Shown one piece after another: positions 24,026-32,482 of a DNA stretch of 33,545 bases. Within the stretch, counting starts at the first letter, position 1. Every line of letters begins with the position of its first letter. The DNA comes from Bacteroidota bacterium (GTDB lineage: Bacteria > Bacteroidota > Bacteroidia > Bacteroidales > UBA6013), in the NCBI GenBank assembly GCA_020048645.1, contig JAIFMG010000107.1:1-33545 (forward strand), in the 5' to 3' direction. Below the pieces are notes generated by a model. That model was given only the letters and a program-made list of their open reading frames with translations. It was not told where the DNA came from and did no database searches. Position numbers and translations under genes: made by a program.

Positions 24026-27000
24026 GAATAAACATGTCGGCATATTTCCCCTCCTTGCCTTCTGGCTGATGCTCGGCCAGTCAGCGCAGGCGCAGCCCGC
24101 CTTCGACTTCGGGGGCATCGTAGTTGAGAACCTGCGGCTGCACTACAACCAACAGGACAACCCCTACCTCATCAAGACCTTCGAGGTGGTGCCCAGCGTG
24201 GCCACCAACGCCAACACGGGCATGGACTACTCGCCCACGGAGGAGCTCTTTTACCACAGCAACTTCATCATCAACAGTGGCGGAATCAGGATCCGCCGCC
24301 GCGACAACACCCAGGTGGGCTACGTGAACTTGTCGAGCCAGATGGACATGATCCAAGGGCTGGAATACGACGCGCGCAACCAGGTCTTCCTGATATGGGC
24401 CACCCGCGAGGGGGTTCCCTACACGGTCTTCACCGAAAGCGCCGACACGCCGGGCTTTTCCGCCCACAGCGTCTTCCGCGTCAGCCGCCAGGGCGTCGTG
24501 CTGGGCTCGCAGCCCACCCTGGTGCCCCTGGGCTCGCCGGGCAGCCTCGAGTACGACGAGTTCCGCGACTGCCTCTGGCTCAAGCCCAACGACTCGCCCC
24601 TGGCCGCCTGCTTCGACACCGCGAGCTGGGAGATGCGCCATTACAAGGATTTCGAGGTCATGGGCGAGGGCATCGCCGTCTCGCCCGAGGATGGCTCGGT
24701 GCTGCTGGGCACCAACACCCAGATCCGGCACTACGACGCCGGCTTCAACTTCCTGGCCAGCTATCCCAACCCCAGCGTCGAGGCCGAGATGGAGGACATG
24801 GTGGTGGACCCCACCGACGGCACCGTCTGGTTCAACGCCGACGAGTGGTTCCACGGCTACGAGGTGGGGGGCAACCGGGCCTATCACATCGACCCCTTCA
24901 AGACCTACGACAAGAGCATCCGCTTCCCCGAGATGTTCGGCTGGCAGACGGGCTTCCTCCAGCGCGGCTTCAGCCAGCAGGACGCCAGCCTGCGCGGGGC
25001 CGACTTCATCGACTCGTCCATCTGGGTCTCGCCCATCATCAGCCTGGGGCCGCACGACCTGGACTCGATCAGCTACAAGGGCAACGCCAGGCTCGACTTC
25101 TACTTCCGAAGCTCGCCCACGCCCCCCAGCACCGACTCGCTCCGGGGCCACGCCCGGGGCTACCACCTGGCCAACCCCACCACCGAGCTGGGCTGGGGCA
25201 CCACCGTCCCCTCGGCCTGGACCACCGACTACCCGCAGGGCGGATACGTCCAGGTCATGCTCGTGGCCAAGACCGGAGTGGTCGTCAACGAGTGGGCCGC
25301 CGGATGCTCGGAAATCGTGCCCGACGAGGCCGGGCGCTTCTCGGACTGGCTCGAGCTTTACAACACCACGGACAGGGCCATCGACCTCTCGGCCTTGCGC
25401 CTGCGCTTCAACGACCCGGCCCAGGCCACGCCCGTCGCGCCCCTGCCCGCCAAGACGCTCCTGCCGGGCGAGCACCTGCTGCTCTGGGCCGATGGCGAGC
25501 CCAGCCGCGGCGACACGCACCTGGATTTCCTCCTGTCAGGCAGCGCGCAGCACCAGCAGGCCTTCGGCGAGGCCCCTTGCCTGCCGGTGGCCCGCGGGCT
25601 GCTGCCCGATGGCGGCGCCACCTGGGACTACATGCCGCCGACACCCGGCGCCAGCAACTCGCCCGACAACCTGCCGCCCATGGTCCGCGCGAGGCCCGCG
25701 CTGCTGGCCCTCGACGAGGACAGCCCGCCTTTCCTCGCGTCCTTCCGCTTCGACACGCTGTTCGTCGATTTTGACGCGACCGAGCTGGCCTGGCAAGTCG
25801 CTTCGGAAGACAGCCGCCTCGACTCGGTGCGGGTGGAGGCCAACTTTGGCCTGCGGGTCTTCCCCCGGCCCGATGCCTTTGGCGACGCGCTGGTCAGCTT
25901 CACGGCCACCGACCCGCAGGGTGCCCGGACGCGGGTGGAATGGGACCTCCGCCTCCGGCCCGTCAACGACGCGCCGCTGGCCTTGCCCGAAGCCTTCCAT
26001 GCCACCGAAGACCAGCCTTTTGCCAACGCTTCCAGCCTGCTGCTGAACGATTTCGATGTCGATCCGTCCGACCTGCTCTCGGCCAGCCCGCATTCCGCGC
26101 CGCGCCGCGGCGCGCTGGCGCTCCGGGCCGATGGCTTCTTCGACTACGTGCCCCAGGACGATTTCCAAGGCGTGGATACCTTCTTCTACAAGGCTTTCGA
26201 CGGCCTGGCCTATTCCGAGCCTTGCCAGGTGCTGGTCTTCGTCGCGAACGTCAACGACGCTCCGCGCTTCGTCTTTGCCGACACGCTATTCCTCGATGAG
26301 GACAGGCCCGACTCCATTTCCGCCGAAGCGCTGGCCGTGGACATCGACCATCCTCTGGCCGCCCTCTCGTTTTCCTTGACTGGAAATCCGCTGCTCCAGG
26401 CGGGGTTCGACTACCCGTGGCTGCGGCTGGCCAACGCCGAAGCCGATTGGAACGGCCTGACGTCGCTCGACCTGGTCCTGGACGATGGGGAGTACCAGAC
26501 CCCGGGCCTGCTGTGGGTGCGCGTGCGGCCCATCAACGACCCGCCCACCTGGGCCGAGCCCGACACCGCCCGCTGGGACGAGGACGAGGTGCTGGAGCTC
26601 GACCTTTCGGGCCATGCCAACGACATCGACCATCCGGACGCGGCCCTCGAGCTGCTCTGGGACGAGAACCCGCTGGTCGAAATCCTGCCCCAGGGGCTTT
26701 CGGTGCGGCTGCAAGCCCGGCAGGAGCATTGGCACGGCACAACCCGCCTGACCGGACGCCTGACCGACGGCCTGGATACCGTCCCCCTCGGCCTGGAGGT
26801 GCTGGTCCGCCCGGTCAACGACCCGCCCGCCTTGCAGCGCCTGGTCTCGGCGAGCACCCTCGAGGACCAGGCCTTCTACCTGCCGCTCGACGGCTGGGTG
26901 TCGGACGTCGAGACGCCCTTGGCCGAGCTGCAGGCCACCCTGGAGCCCCACCCCTGGCTGGCTTGCGAGCGCGTGGGCGACAGCCTGCGCCTGGCGCCCG

Positions 27001-28787
27001 CGCCCGACGCGTTCGGAAGCACCGAGGCCGTCTTCCTTTTCGACGACGGAGCCGCCCAGCGCCGCGACACCGTGGAGGTGCTGGTCGGCCCGGTGAACGA
27101 TCCGCCTGCCTTGCAGGCCCTCCCGGAAGTGGTCTTCGACGAGGATGAGGCTTCGGCCTGGCTGGACCTCTCGGCCTTCGTCTCCGACAACGACCATCCG
27201 CTGGGCGAGCTGGCCTTTGGCATCGAGCTCGGCCCCGAGCTGTCCATCGAATCCAACTTCTGGGAAATCCGTTTTTCCGCCGAGCCCAACTGGCATGGCG
27301 CGGTGCCCTTGCGGCTTCGGGTGGACGATGGGCAGGATACCACCTGGGCCAGCTTCCAGGCGCGCGTGGTCTCGGTGAACGACCTTCCGGTGCTGAACGT
27401 GCCCAACCCGCTGGTATTCGAGGAAGGCCTGGGCACATCGCTGGAGCTGGCGAGCCTGGCCTCGGACGTGGAGACGCCCGTTGGCGAGCTTTCGTTCTCG
27501 TGGTTCGGCAACCAGCAGGTCAGGGTCGAAGTCCGCGACGGGCGGCTCTGGGTCAGCAACAGCTTCGCCCACTGGAACGGGCAGGAGAGCTTCACGATCC
27601 GGGTGGACGACGGCGTTGGCTTCCGCGACAGCCTGGTTACTTTCATCTGCCAGCCCGTCAACGATCCGCCGACGCTCGAACTGCCTCCGGCCTTGAGCTT
27701 CCTGCAATACCAGACGGCCAGCTACGACTTCTCGGAATACGTCTCGGACGTTGACGACCCGCTGGAGCAGCTTTCGCTCACCTGGACGGGCAACCAGCGC
27801 GTCAGCGTGGAGCGCGAGGGCATGGTGCTGCGGTTCTGGTCGGACGTCCAGGACTGGAGCGGCTCGGAGACGCTGTGGTTCACCGTGGGGGACGGCCAGG
27901 CATCGAGGACGGAAACCGTCGTGGTCAACTGCCTGCGGGTCAACCAACTGCCCGCGCTGAGCTTTCCCGCGTACATCAGCTTCGCCGAGGATACGCGGGT
28001 GGCCTTCCCCATCGCCGACTATGTTTCGGACGATGCCCCCCTGGGCCAGTTCAGCGTCAACTGGCTGGAAAACGAGGACATCCTGCTCGAGTACCGCGAC
28101 GGCTGGCTGAGCTTCACCAACCGGGCCGAGCACTGGAACGGCCAGGGCCTGGTCAGCATCTCGGTGACGGACTACGGCTTCCTGAGCTCGACGACCCAGG
28201 TGCAGGTGAACGTGCAGCCCGTGAACGACGACTTCGAGGTGCTGGAAGTCGGCCCCGAATGGGCGTTCGACTACGTGCTGCTCGACGACAGCCGCGGCTT
28301 CTGGGTCGAGGCCACCGACCGCGACAGCGAGCTGGCCTACGAGTGGCGGCTGGACGGCTTGGCCCTGGAGCAGTCCGGGCCTCGGCTCGACCTGCCCTTC
28401 GACCGGCTGGGCGACCATGTGGTCAGCCTCAAGGCCACCGACGGCGAGTTCGTCCGCGAATGGGCCTGGGAGGTCTTCGTGGTGCTCGAAAGCATCACCG
28501 ACGCCGAGCAGGCGGCTTTCCTGAGCGTGCCCAACCCGTTCCAGAACAGCACCCGGGTGAGCTTCAACCTGCGCTCGGCGGAAGCGGTCTCGCTGGAGGT
28601 CTATGACCTGCAAGGCCGGCTGGTGAACGTGCTGGTGCCCCGCGAGACGGTCTTGCCCACGGGCGAGCACTGGGTCGAATGGGACGGCAGCAGCCTTTCG
28701 GGCGCGCCCATGCCCGCCGGGGTTTACCTGTTGAAGTTCATCGAGGGCGAGCACCACATTTTGCAAAAGATTGTCTTGATACGTTGA
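24018..28787 (+). CDS. Giant T9SS-secreted protein with LTD and tandem beta-sandwich repeats
   Basis: The 1589-residue protein has a signal peptide (about 1-25, ending AQA). A propeller-like N-terminal region with repeated Asp/Gly/Trp motifs runs to about 410, and a lamin-tail domain lies at about 415-545. A tandem array follows in which VNDPP-type junctions recur near residues 648, 744, 838, 933, 1026, 1119, 1213, 1307 and 1401, so the modules are 93-96 residues. The last 90 residues form a T9SS type A sorting domain (VPNPFQNSTRVSFNL, VYDLQGRL, PAGVYLLKF). The modules resemble cadherin-like/Ig-like adhesin repeats. Surface attachment or adhesion is inferred. The start overlaps the ddl stop by eight bases, which is unusual for a secreted protein. 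Confidence 0.9.
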   Translation: MIENKHVGIFPLLAFWLMLGQSAQAQPAFDFGGIVVENLRLHYNQQDNPYLIKTFEVVPSVATNANTGMDYSPTEELFYHSNFIINSGGIRIRRRDNTQVGYVNLSSQMDMIQGLEYDARNQVFLIWATREGVPYTVFTESADTPGFSAHSVFRVSRQGVVLGSQPTLVPLGSPGSLEYDEFRDCLWLKPNDSPLAACFDTASWEMRHYKDFEVMGEGIAVSPEDGSVLLGTNTQIRHYDAGFNFLASYPNPSVEAEMEDMVVDPTDGTVWFNADEWFHGYEVGGNRAYHIDPFKTYDKSIRFPEMFGWQTGFLQRGFSQQDASLRGADFIDSSIWVSPIISLGPHDLDSISYKGNARLDFYFRSSPTPPSTDSLRGHARGYHLANPTTELGWGTTVPSAWTTDYPQGGYVQVMLVAKTGVVVNEWAAGCSEIVPDEAGRFSDWLELYNTTDRAIDLSALRLRFNDPAQATPVAPLPAKTLLPGEHLLLWADGEPSRGDTHLDFLLSGSAQHQQAFGEAPCLPVARGLLPDGGATWDYMPPTPGASNSPDNLPPMVRARPALLALDEDSPPFLASFRFDTLFVDFDATELAWQVASEDSRLDSVRVEANFGLRVFPRPDAFGDALVSFTATDPQGARTRVEWDLRLRPVNDAPLALPEAFHATEDQPFANASSLLLNDFDVDPSDLLSASPHSAPRRGALALRADGFFDYVPQDDFQGVDTFFYKAFDGLAYSEPCQVLVFVANVNDAPRFVFADTLFLDEDRPDSISAEALAVDIDHPLAALSFSLTGNPLLQAGFDYPWLRLANAEADWNGLTSLDLVLDDGEYQTPGLLWVRVRPINDPPTWAEPDTARWDEDEVLELDLSGHANDIDHPDAALELLWDENPLVEILPQGLSVRLQARQEHWHGTTRLTGRLTDGLDTVPLGLEVLVRPVNDPPALQRLVSASTLEDQAFYLPLDGWVSDVETPLAELQATLEPHPWLACERVGDSLRLAPAPDAFGSTEAVFLFDDGAAQRRDTVEVLVGPVNDPPALQALPEVVFDEDEASAWLDLSAFVSDNDHPLGELAFGIELGPELSIESNFWEIRFSAEPNWHGAVPLRLRVDDGQDTTWASFQARVVSVNDLPVLNVPNPLVFEEGLGTSLELASLASDVETPVGELSFSWFGNQQVRVEVRDGRLWVSNSFAHWNGQESFTIRVDDGVGFRDSLVTFICQPVNDPPTLELPPALSFLQYQTASYDFSEYVSDVDDPLEQLSLTWTGNQRVSVEREGMVLRFWSDVQDWSGSETLWFTVGDGQASRTETVVVNCLRVNQLPALSFPAYISFAEDTRVAFPIADYVSDDAPLGQFSVNWLENEDILLEYRDGWLSFTNRAEHWNGQGLVSISVTDYGFLSSTTQVQVNVQPVNDDFEVLEVGPEWAFDYVLLDDSRGFWVEATDRDSELAYEWRLDGLALEQSGPRLDLPFDRLGDHVVSLKATDGEFVREWAWEVFVVLESITDAEQAAFLSVPNPFQNSTRVSFNLRSAEAVSLEVYDLQGRLVNVLVPRETVLPTGEHWVEWDGSSLSGAPMPAGVYLLKFIEGEHHILQKIVLIR

Positions 28788-28808
28788 TTTCCAATTCGAT
28801 AGAACCGC

Positions 28809-30230
28809 ATGAAGGAATACCCGATCTATGTCGCGGGCCAGTTCCGACGGACCGACAAGCCGCTTGAGGTTTGCGCCCCGCACGATGGGCAGGTCTTCGC
28901 CCGCACCTGGCTGGCCGGGGCGGCGGAGCTGGAGGAGGCCATCGGCGCGGCCGAGGTGGCCCGCGAGCCCCTGGCCGACCTGCCTGGCTACGAGCGCTCG
29001 CGCCTGCTGGCCCTGGTGGCCGACGGCCTCGAGGCGCGGCGCGGCGAGCTGGCCCTGGACCTGGCCCGCGAGGCCGCGAAGCCCCTGCGCTACGCCCTGG
29101 GCGAGCTCGACAGGGCCATCCAGACCTTCCGCGTGGCCTCGGAGGAGTGCCGGCGCCTGCCCGACGAGCTGCTCAGCCTCGACTGGACGCCGGCGGGCCA
29201 AGGCCGCGAGGGCATCGTCCGGCACTTCCCGCTGGGGCTGGTGGCGGGCATAGCCCCGTTCAACTTCCCGCTGAACCTGGCCGTCCACAAGATCGCCCCG
29301 GCCCTGGCCGCCGGATGCCCCATCGTGCTCAAGCCCGCCCGCAAGACGCCGCTCTCGGTGCTCAACCTGGCCCAGGTGCTGCACGCGGTGGGCTGGCCCG
29401 CGGGCTCGGTCTCGATCCTGCCGATGGACCGCCAGGCGGGCGACCAACTGGTTACCGACCCGCGCTTCCACCTGCTGAGCTTCACGGGCTCGCCCCAGGT
29501 GGGCTGGGACCTCAAGGCCCGCGCGGGCAAGAAGAAGGTGGCCCTGGAGCTGGGCGGAAACGCCGGCACGATCGTGGCGCAGAGCGCCGAGCTCGACTGG
29601 GCCGTGGCCCGCTGCCTGGTCGGGGCCTTCGCCTACTCGGGCCAGGTCTGCATCCACGCCCAGCGCATCTACGTCCACGAGTCGCTGTTCGAGGAGTTCG
29701 CCCGGCGCTTCGTGGAAGGGGCCCAGCGCCTGCGGGCGGGCGACCCGCTCGACGAGCAGACCGAGATCGCCGCGATGATCGACCACGAGAACGCCTCGCG
29801 GGTGCAGGAGTGGGTGGACGAGGCCGTCGGGCAGGGCGCCCGGCTGCTCTGCGGCGGCAAGGCCCAGGGCAGCTACTTCCCGCCCACGGTGCTGACCGAC
29901 ACCCTGCGGGGCATGAAGGTCTGCTGCATGGAGGTCTTCGGCCCGGTGGCGGTGCTCGAAAGGTTCAGCGACTTCGGGCAGGCCCTCGACTGGGTCAACG
30001 ACTCGGACTTCGGGCTGCAGGCGGGCCTGTTCACCGACAGCCAGCGCGAGCTGGACCTGGCCTTCCGCCGCCTGCGCGTGGGGGGGCTGGTCCACAACGA
30101 CTCGCCCATCTTCCGGGTGGACCACATGCCCTACGGCGGCCTCAAGGATTCCGGCCTCGGCCGCGAGGGCGTGCGCTACGCCATGCGGGAAATGATGGAG
30201 CCCCGCCTGCTCGTCAAAAGCCGATTCTAG
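28809..30230 (+). CDS. NAD(P)-dependent aldehyde dehydrogenase
   Basis: The 473-residue cytoplasmic enzyme oxidises an aldehyde to the acid. The general base Glu 247 is in LELGGNAG, and the nucleophile Cys 281 is in YSGQVCIHAQRIYV. The nucleotide-binding fold shows FNFPLN and FTGSPQVG. The last motif FPYGG is represented by MPYGGLKDSGLGREG. The sequence resembles the lactaldehyde/salicylaldehyde-like groups, but the substrate is not decided. It starts 21 bases after the giant protein, so co-transcription is plausible; the functional link is unclear. Confidence 0.93.
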   Translation: MKEYPIYVAGQFRRTDKPLEVCAPHDGQVFARTWLAGAAELEEAIGAAEVAREPLADLPGYERSRLLALVADGLEARRGELALDLAREAAKPLRYALGELDRAIQTFRVASEECRRLPDELLSLDWTPAGQGREGIVRHFPLGLVAGIAPFNFPLNLAVHKIAPALAAGCPIVLKPARKTPLSVLNLAQVLHAVGWPAGSVSILPMDRQAGDQLVTDPRFHLLSFTGSPQVGWDLKARAGKKKVALELGGNAGTIVAQSAELDWAVARCLVGAFAYSGQVCIHAQRIYVHESLFEEFARRFVEGAQRLRAGDPLDEQTEIAAMIDHENASRVQEWVDEAVGQGARLLCGGKAQGSYFPPTVLTDTLRGMKVCCMEVFGPVAVLERFSDFGQALDWVNDSDFGLQAGLFTDSQRELDLAFRRLRVGGLVHNDSPIFRVDHMPYGGLKDSGLGREGVRYAMREMMEPRLLVKSRF

Positions 30231-30328
30231 GCCCTGGCCGAACCTTGCCGCGAAAACAAATTTGGCCCCTTGGCGCCATTAACTCCCATTAACAGCGCCC
30301 CGCTTGGCTTTCGGAAACCTATTTTGGC

Positions 30329-30336
30329 TATATTTG
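30329..30336 (+). promoter_or_regulatory. -7 box TATATTTG for the YbjN-like gene
   Basis: TATATTTG fits TAnnTTTG exactly. TTG at 30304-30306 lies 22 bases before it, slightly longer than usual for the -33 element. The leader to 30372 is about 29 bases. Confidence 0.6.
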
Positions 30337-30353
30337 AAGGGAATATTCTTCAA
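30334..30353. promoter_or_regulatory. Imperfect palindrome at the predicted start of transcription
   Basis: ttgaag (30334-30339) is inverted as cttcaa (30348-30353) around ggaatatt. It overlaps the last bases of the -7 box and the expected +1, the position of a repressor operator. Confidence 0.35.
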
Positions 30354-30371
30354 ACATCCAACGCAACAAAA

Positions 30372-30776
30372 ATGAAATTCACCATGAAAAACTACTTTGC
30401 CATCGTCAAGGATTACCTCTTGGAGCTGGAATGCAACATCCTCAGCGAAGACCAGTCGGATGAGGTATTCATCATCGAAAAGGAGGAAGACGGCATCCAG
30501 AACATGGTCGTGGCCTGCGCCTTCCCCATCCTGATCCTCGAGCAGCAGCTCTTCAAACTGGTTGACGCCAGCCAAGAGACCTTGCGCGAGCTGCTCAAGA
30601 AAAACCGGGACATCATCCACGGCGCCTTCTGCCTCGACGACGACGGCAGCCACGTCATCTTCCGCGACACCCTGGCCCTGGAGAACCTCGACCTGAACGA
30701 GCTGGAAGGCTCGCTCAACTCCCTCTCGCTGCTGCTGAGCGAGTACTCCGAGCAGATGATCCAATTCTCGAAATGA
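30372..30776 (+). CDS. YbjN-like small protein next to PspA
   Basis: The 134-residue acidic cytoplasmic protein resembles the YbjN/type III chaperone-like fold: an N-terminal helix (MKNYFAIVKDYLLEL), a beta sheet (VFIIEKEEDGIQNMVVACAFPILIL) and a long helical C-terminus rich in Leu and Ser. From memory, similar proteins sit next to pspA in Bacteroidota, suggesting a role in the envelope-stress response; the exact role is unknown. The start at 30372 is preceded by A-rich sequence, with ATG 30384 as an alternative. A terminator-like hairpin lies between it and pspA, which may set the ratio of the two products. Confidence 0.6.
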   Translation: MKFTMKNYFAIVKDYLLELECNILSEDQSDEVFIIEKEEDGIQNMVVACAFPILILEQQLFKLVDASQETLRELLKKNRDIIHGAFCLDDDGSHVIFRDTLALENLDLNELEGSLNSLSLLLSEYSEQMIQFSK

Positions 30777-30809
30777 CCAGCCGGGCGGCCGAGGCCTGAG
30801 CAAATGCTG

Positions 30810-30849
30810 GCGCAAGCGACGCCCCCAAAGGGCAGACTTGCGCTTTTTT
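30810..30849 (+). terminator. Terminator or attenuator between YbjN-like gene and pspA
   Basis: gcgcaag (30810-30816) pairs with cttgcgc (30837-30843) around a 20-base loop, followed immediately by six T (30844-30849). It sits 34 bases after the stop codon. Confidence 0.7.
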
Positions 30850-30889
30850 CCTCCTCTTCCATCCACCGAAAACATACCAAAGACAAGTC

Positions 30890-31612
30890 ATGGGAATCTT
30901 CACCCGACTCTTCAAAATCAGCCAAGCCGAAGCCCATTCGGCCATCGACCAGCTCGAGGACCCGATCAAGATGACCGAACAGGGCCTCCGCGACCTCCGG
31001 ACGGACCTCGACAAGAGCGTCCAGACCCTGGCCGAATTGAAAGCCATCGAGATACGGATGCGCAAGACCGTCGAGAACAAGCGCGCCGAGGCCACCGACT
31101 TCGAACGCAAGGCCATGCTCCTGCTCCAGAAGGCCCAGGCCAGGCAGATCGCGCCCGAGGAGGCCGACCGCCTGGCCTCGGCCGCCCTCGAGCAGAAGCG
31201 CGCCGCCCTCGAAGTGGCCGCCGTGGAAGTGCAGAACCTCCACAAGCTCGAAAACCAGGTCGCCCTGCTCGACCAGAGCATCAAGAAGCTCCGAAACACC
31301 ATCGGCAAGCACGAAAGCGAACTCAAGACCCTCCAGGCCCGCGCCAAGGTCGTCGAGACCACTTCCAACATGAACAAGCAGCTCGCCATGGTCGATTCGT
31401 CCAGCACCATCGCCATGCTTGAGCGCATGCGCGACAAGGTCGAGAACGAGGAGGCCCTGGCCGCCGCCTACGGCGACATCGCCGAGGAGAACAAGAGCCT
31501 GGAGGAAGAAATCGACTCCGCCCTCGAGAGCCATTCCACCTCCATCGAGGAGGCCCTGGCCGCGATGAAGGCCAAGATGGCCCTCAACGCCCCTCCGCCC
31601 TCCGGCCACTGA
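30890..31612 (+). CDS. pspA: PspA/IM30 family protein
   Basis: The 240-residue protein is almost wholly coiled-coil, with the family opening MGIFTRLFKISQAEAHSAIDQLEDP and no signal peptide. PspA-type proteins form helical scaffolds on the cytoplasmic face of the inner membrane and stabilise it. The amphipathic first helix and the long heptad region (about 25-190) are visible. The C-terminal tail (about 205-240) ends in Pro/Ser-rich residues. Length is slightly larger than E. coli PspA. A strong terminator closes the unit. No PspF-type regulator or pspBC gene is nearby. Confidence 0.9.
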   Translation: MGIFTRLFKISQAEAHSAIDQLEDPIKMTEQGLRDLRTDLDKSVQTLAELKAIEIRMRKTVENKRAEATDFERKAMLLLQKAQARQIAPEEADRLASAALEQKRAALEVAAVEVQNLHKLENQVALLDQSIKKLRNTIGKHESELKTLQARAKVVETTSNMNKQLAMVDSSSTIAMLERMRDKVENEEALAAAYGDIAEENKSLEEEIDSALESHSTSIEEALAAMKAKMALNAPPPSGH

Positions 31613-31629
31613 GCCAGAGCCCGCATGGA

Positions 31630-31675
31630 AGCGCGGCCCCTGCCCCGACACGGAGCTGGGGCCGCGCTTTTTCTT
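31630..31675 (+). terminator. Intrinsic terminator of pspA
   Basis: agcgcggcccc (31630-31640) pairs with ggggccgcgct (31658-31668), an 11 bp stem, followed by tttttctt. Confidence 0.9.
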
Positions 31676-31737
31676 ACGGTTTGTGAAGGTTCGATGGCCG
31701 TTCGCGCAGGGCTGGGCCATCCCGCCCTTTCAGGTTC

Positions 31738-31783
31738 CATGGGCTTCACCCATGGCTATGTTGTTGCGCCCTTTCAGGGCTTT
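31738..31783 (-). repeat. Dispersed repeat module 1 (reverse copy)
   Basis: The reverse complement carries gccctgaaagggcgc followed by ccatgggtgaagcccatgg, matching the module at 286-333 with changes that keep both hairpins. The ccatggg/cccatgg stem has seven perfect pairs. Confidence 0.65.
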
Positions 31784-31812
31784 TGCGGGCGATGGCTTCG
31801 CGGCATTTTGAT

Positions 31813-31914
31813 AGCCCAACCCCGAAGGGGTGTAATGATTGTAGAAAGCGCAGCCAAGACAGAGAAGAGAACCCCGAAGGGGTGAAATTATCCTCACGGG
31901 AGGAAGGGCCAGAT
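31813..31914 (-). repeat. Dispersed repeat module 2 (reverse copy)
   Basis: The reverse complement matches 407-502 along nearly its whole length, with both accccttcggggt cores and the gaggataattt flank. Further single cores follow at about 31920 and, degenerate, 31973 and 32103. Nothing is encoded here. Confidence 0.75.
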
Positions 31915-32050
31915 AATGCCACCCCTTCGGGGTTCCCCTCCAACCCGCGCCCGGCCGGCTACAACAATTCCATCCCTTCGGGATTCGCCCGGCATCGTGT
32001 CATGAGCCTGCCTTTTCATTCGAATTTCGCAGGAAGCTGCATCCAAGCCC

Positions 32051-32134
32051 GAACGCGGCTTGGGAACGGCCTACACGCAAGCGGCGCAGGGGATGCCGGG
32101 AAATCCCGAAGGGGTGGCTTTGAACGCGACTTGG
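32051..32134 (+). repeat. Two copies of the dispersed gaacgcRRcttgg motif
   Basis: gaacgcggcttgg (32051-32063) and gaacgcgacttgg (32122-32134) belong to a motif also found at 168-180, 530-540 (last bases changed), 995-1007 (reverse) and 1023-1035. The second copy ends five bases before the FG-GAP gene fragment. Confidence 0.5.
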
Positions 32135-32139
32135 TTGCA

Positions 32140-32355
32140 GACGGCGACCTCGACGCCTTCATCGGGAACAGCGATGGAAACATCTTCTTCTTCCGCAACG
32201 CCGAGCCTGCCGCCTGGGACGGCAGCTCGTGGGGCGGAGTAACGCCCGGCCCCGGCAAGGAGCAGGGCGGCTTCGACTGCTCGAACCTGCGGGTGGGCCA
32301 GGAGGGCCTGCTGCTGATCGGCACGGGCGGGACGATACGGGTCGGGGGGCAGTGA
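32140..32355 (+). pseudogene. 3' fragment of an FG-GAP repeat gene
   Basis: From 32140 the sequence matches 33428-33545 of the downstream gene with a single mismatch over 118 bases (32166), in the same codon frame. It continues past the point where the window ends, giving 71 codons and a TGA at 32353-32355. There is no start codon or signal peptide, and upstream frame is repeat sequence. The fragment begins DGDLDAFIGNSDGNIFFF and ends TGGTIRVGGQ. It is either a duplicated gene tail or the remnant of a deleted tandem paralogue. It probably shows how the cut-off gene ends. Confidence 0.85.
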
Positions 32356-32424
32356 GCGAGGGCTAGGAATCGCTGGCGCGAGGCTTCATGCCGAAAGACA
32401 TATTTCCGCAAGCCGCATAATTGC

Positions 32425-32432
32425 TTAATTTA
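32425..32432 (+). promoter_or_regulatory. Possible -7 box TAATTTAG for the FG-GAP gene
   Basis: The same one-mismatch box as at 5664 lies 51 bases before the ATG at 32483. No -33 element at the right distance was seen. Confidence 0.3.
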
Positions 32433-32482
32433 GTAGGCGCATACCCAAAGCCTCAAAAAAAACACTCACAAATTTGCCCCAC

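Noticed and set aside
26286-30125. 1279-residue open frame on the minus strand
   Set aside because: It is a shadow of the T9SS protein and aldehyde dehydrogenase genes, which have clear motifs on the plus strand.
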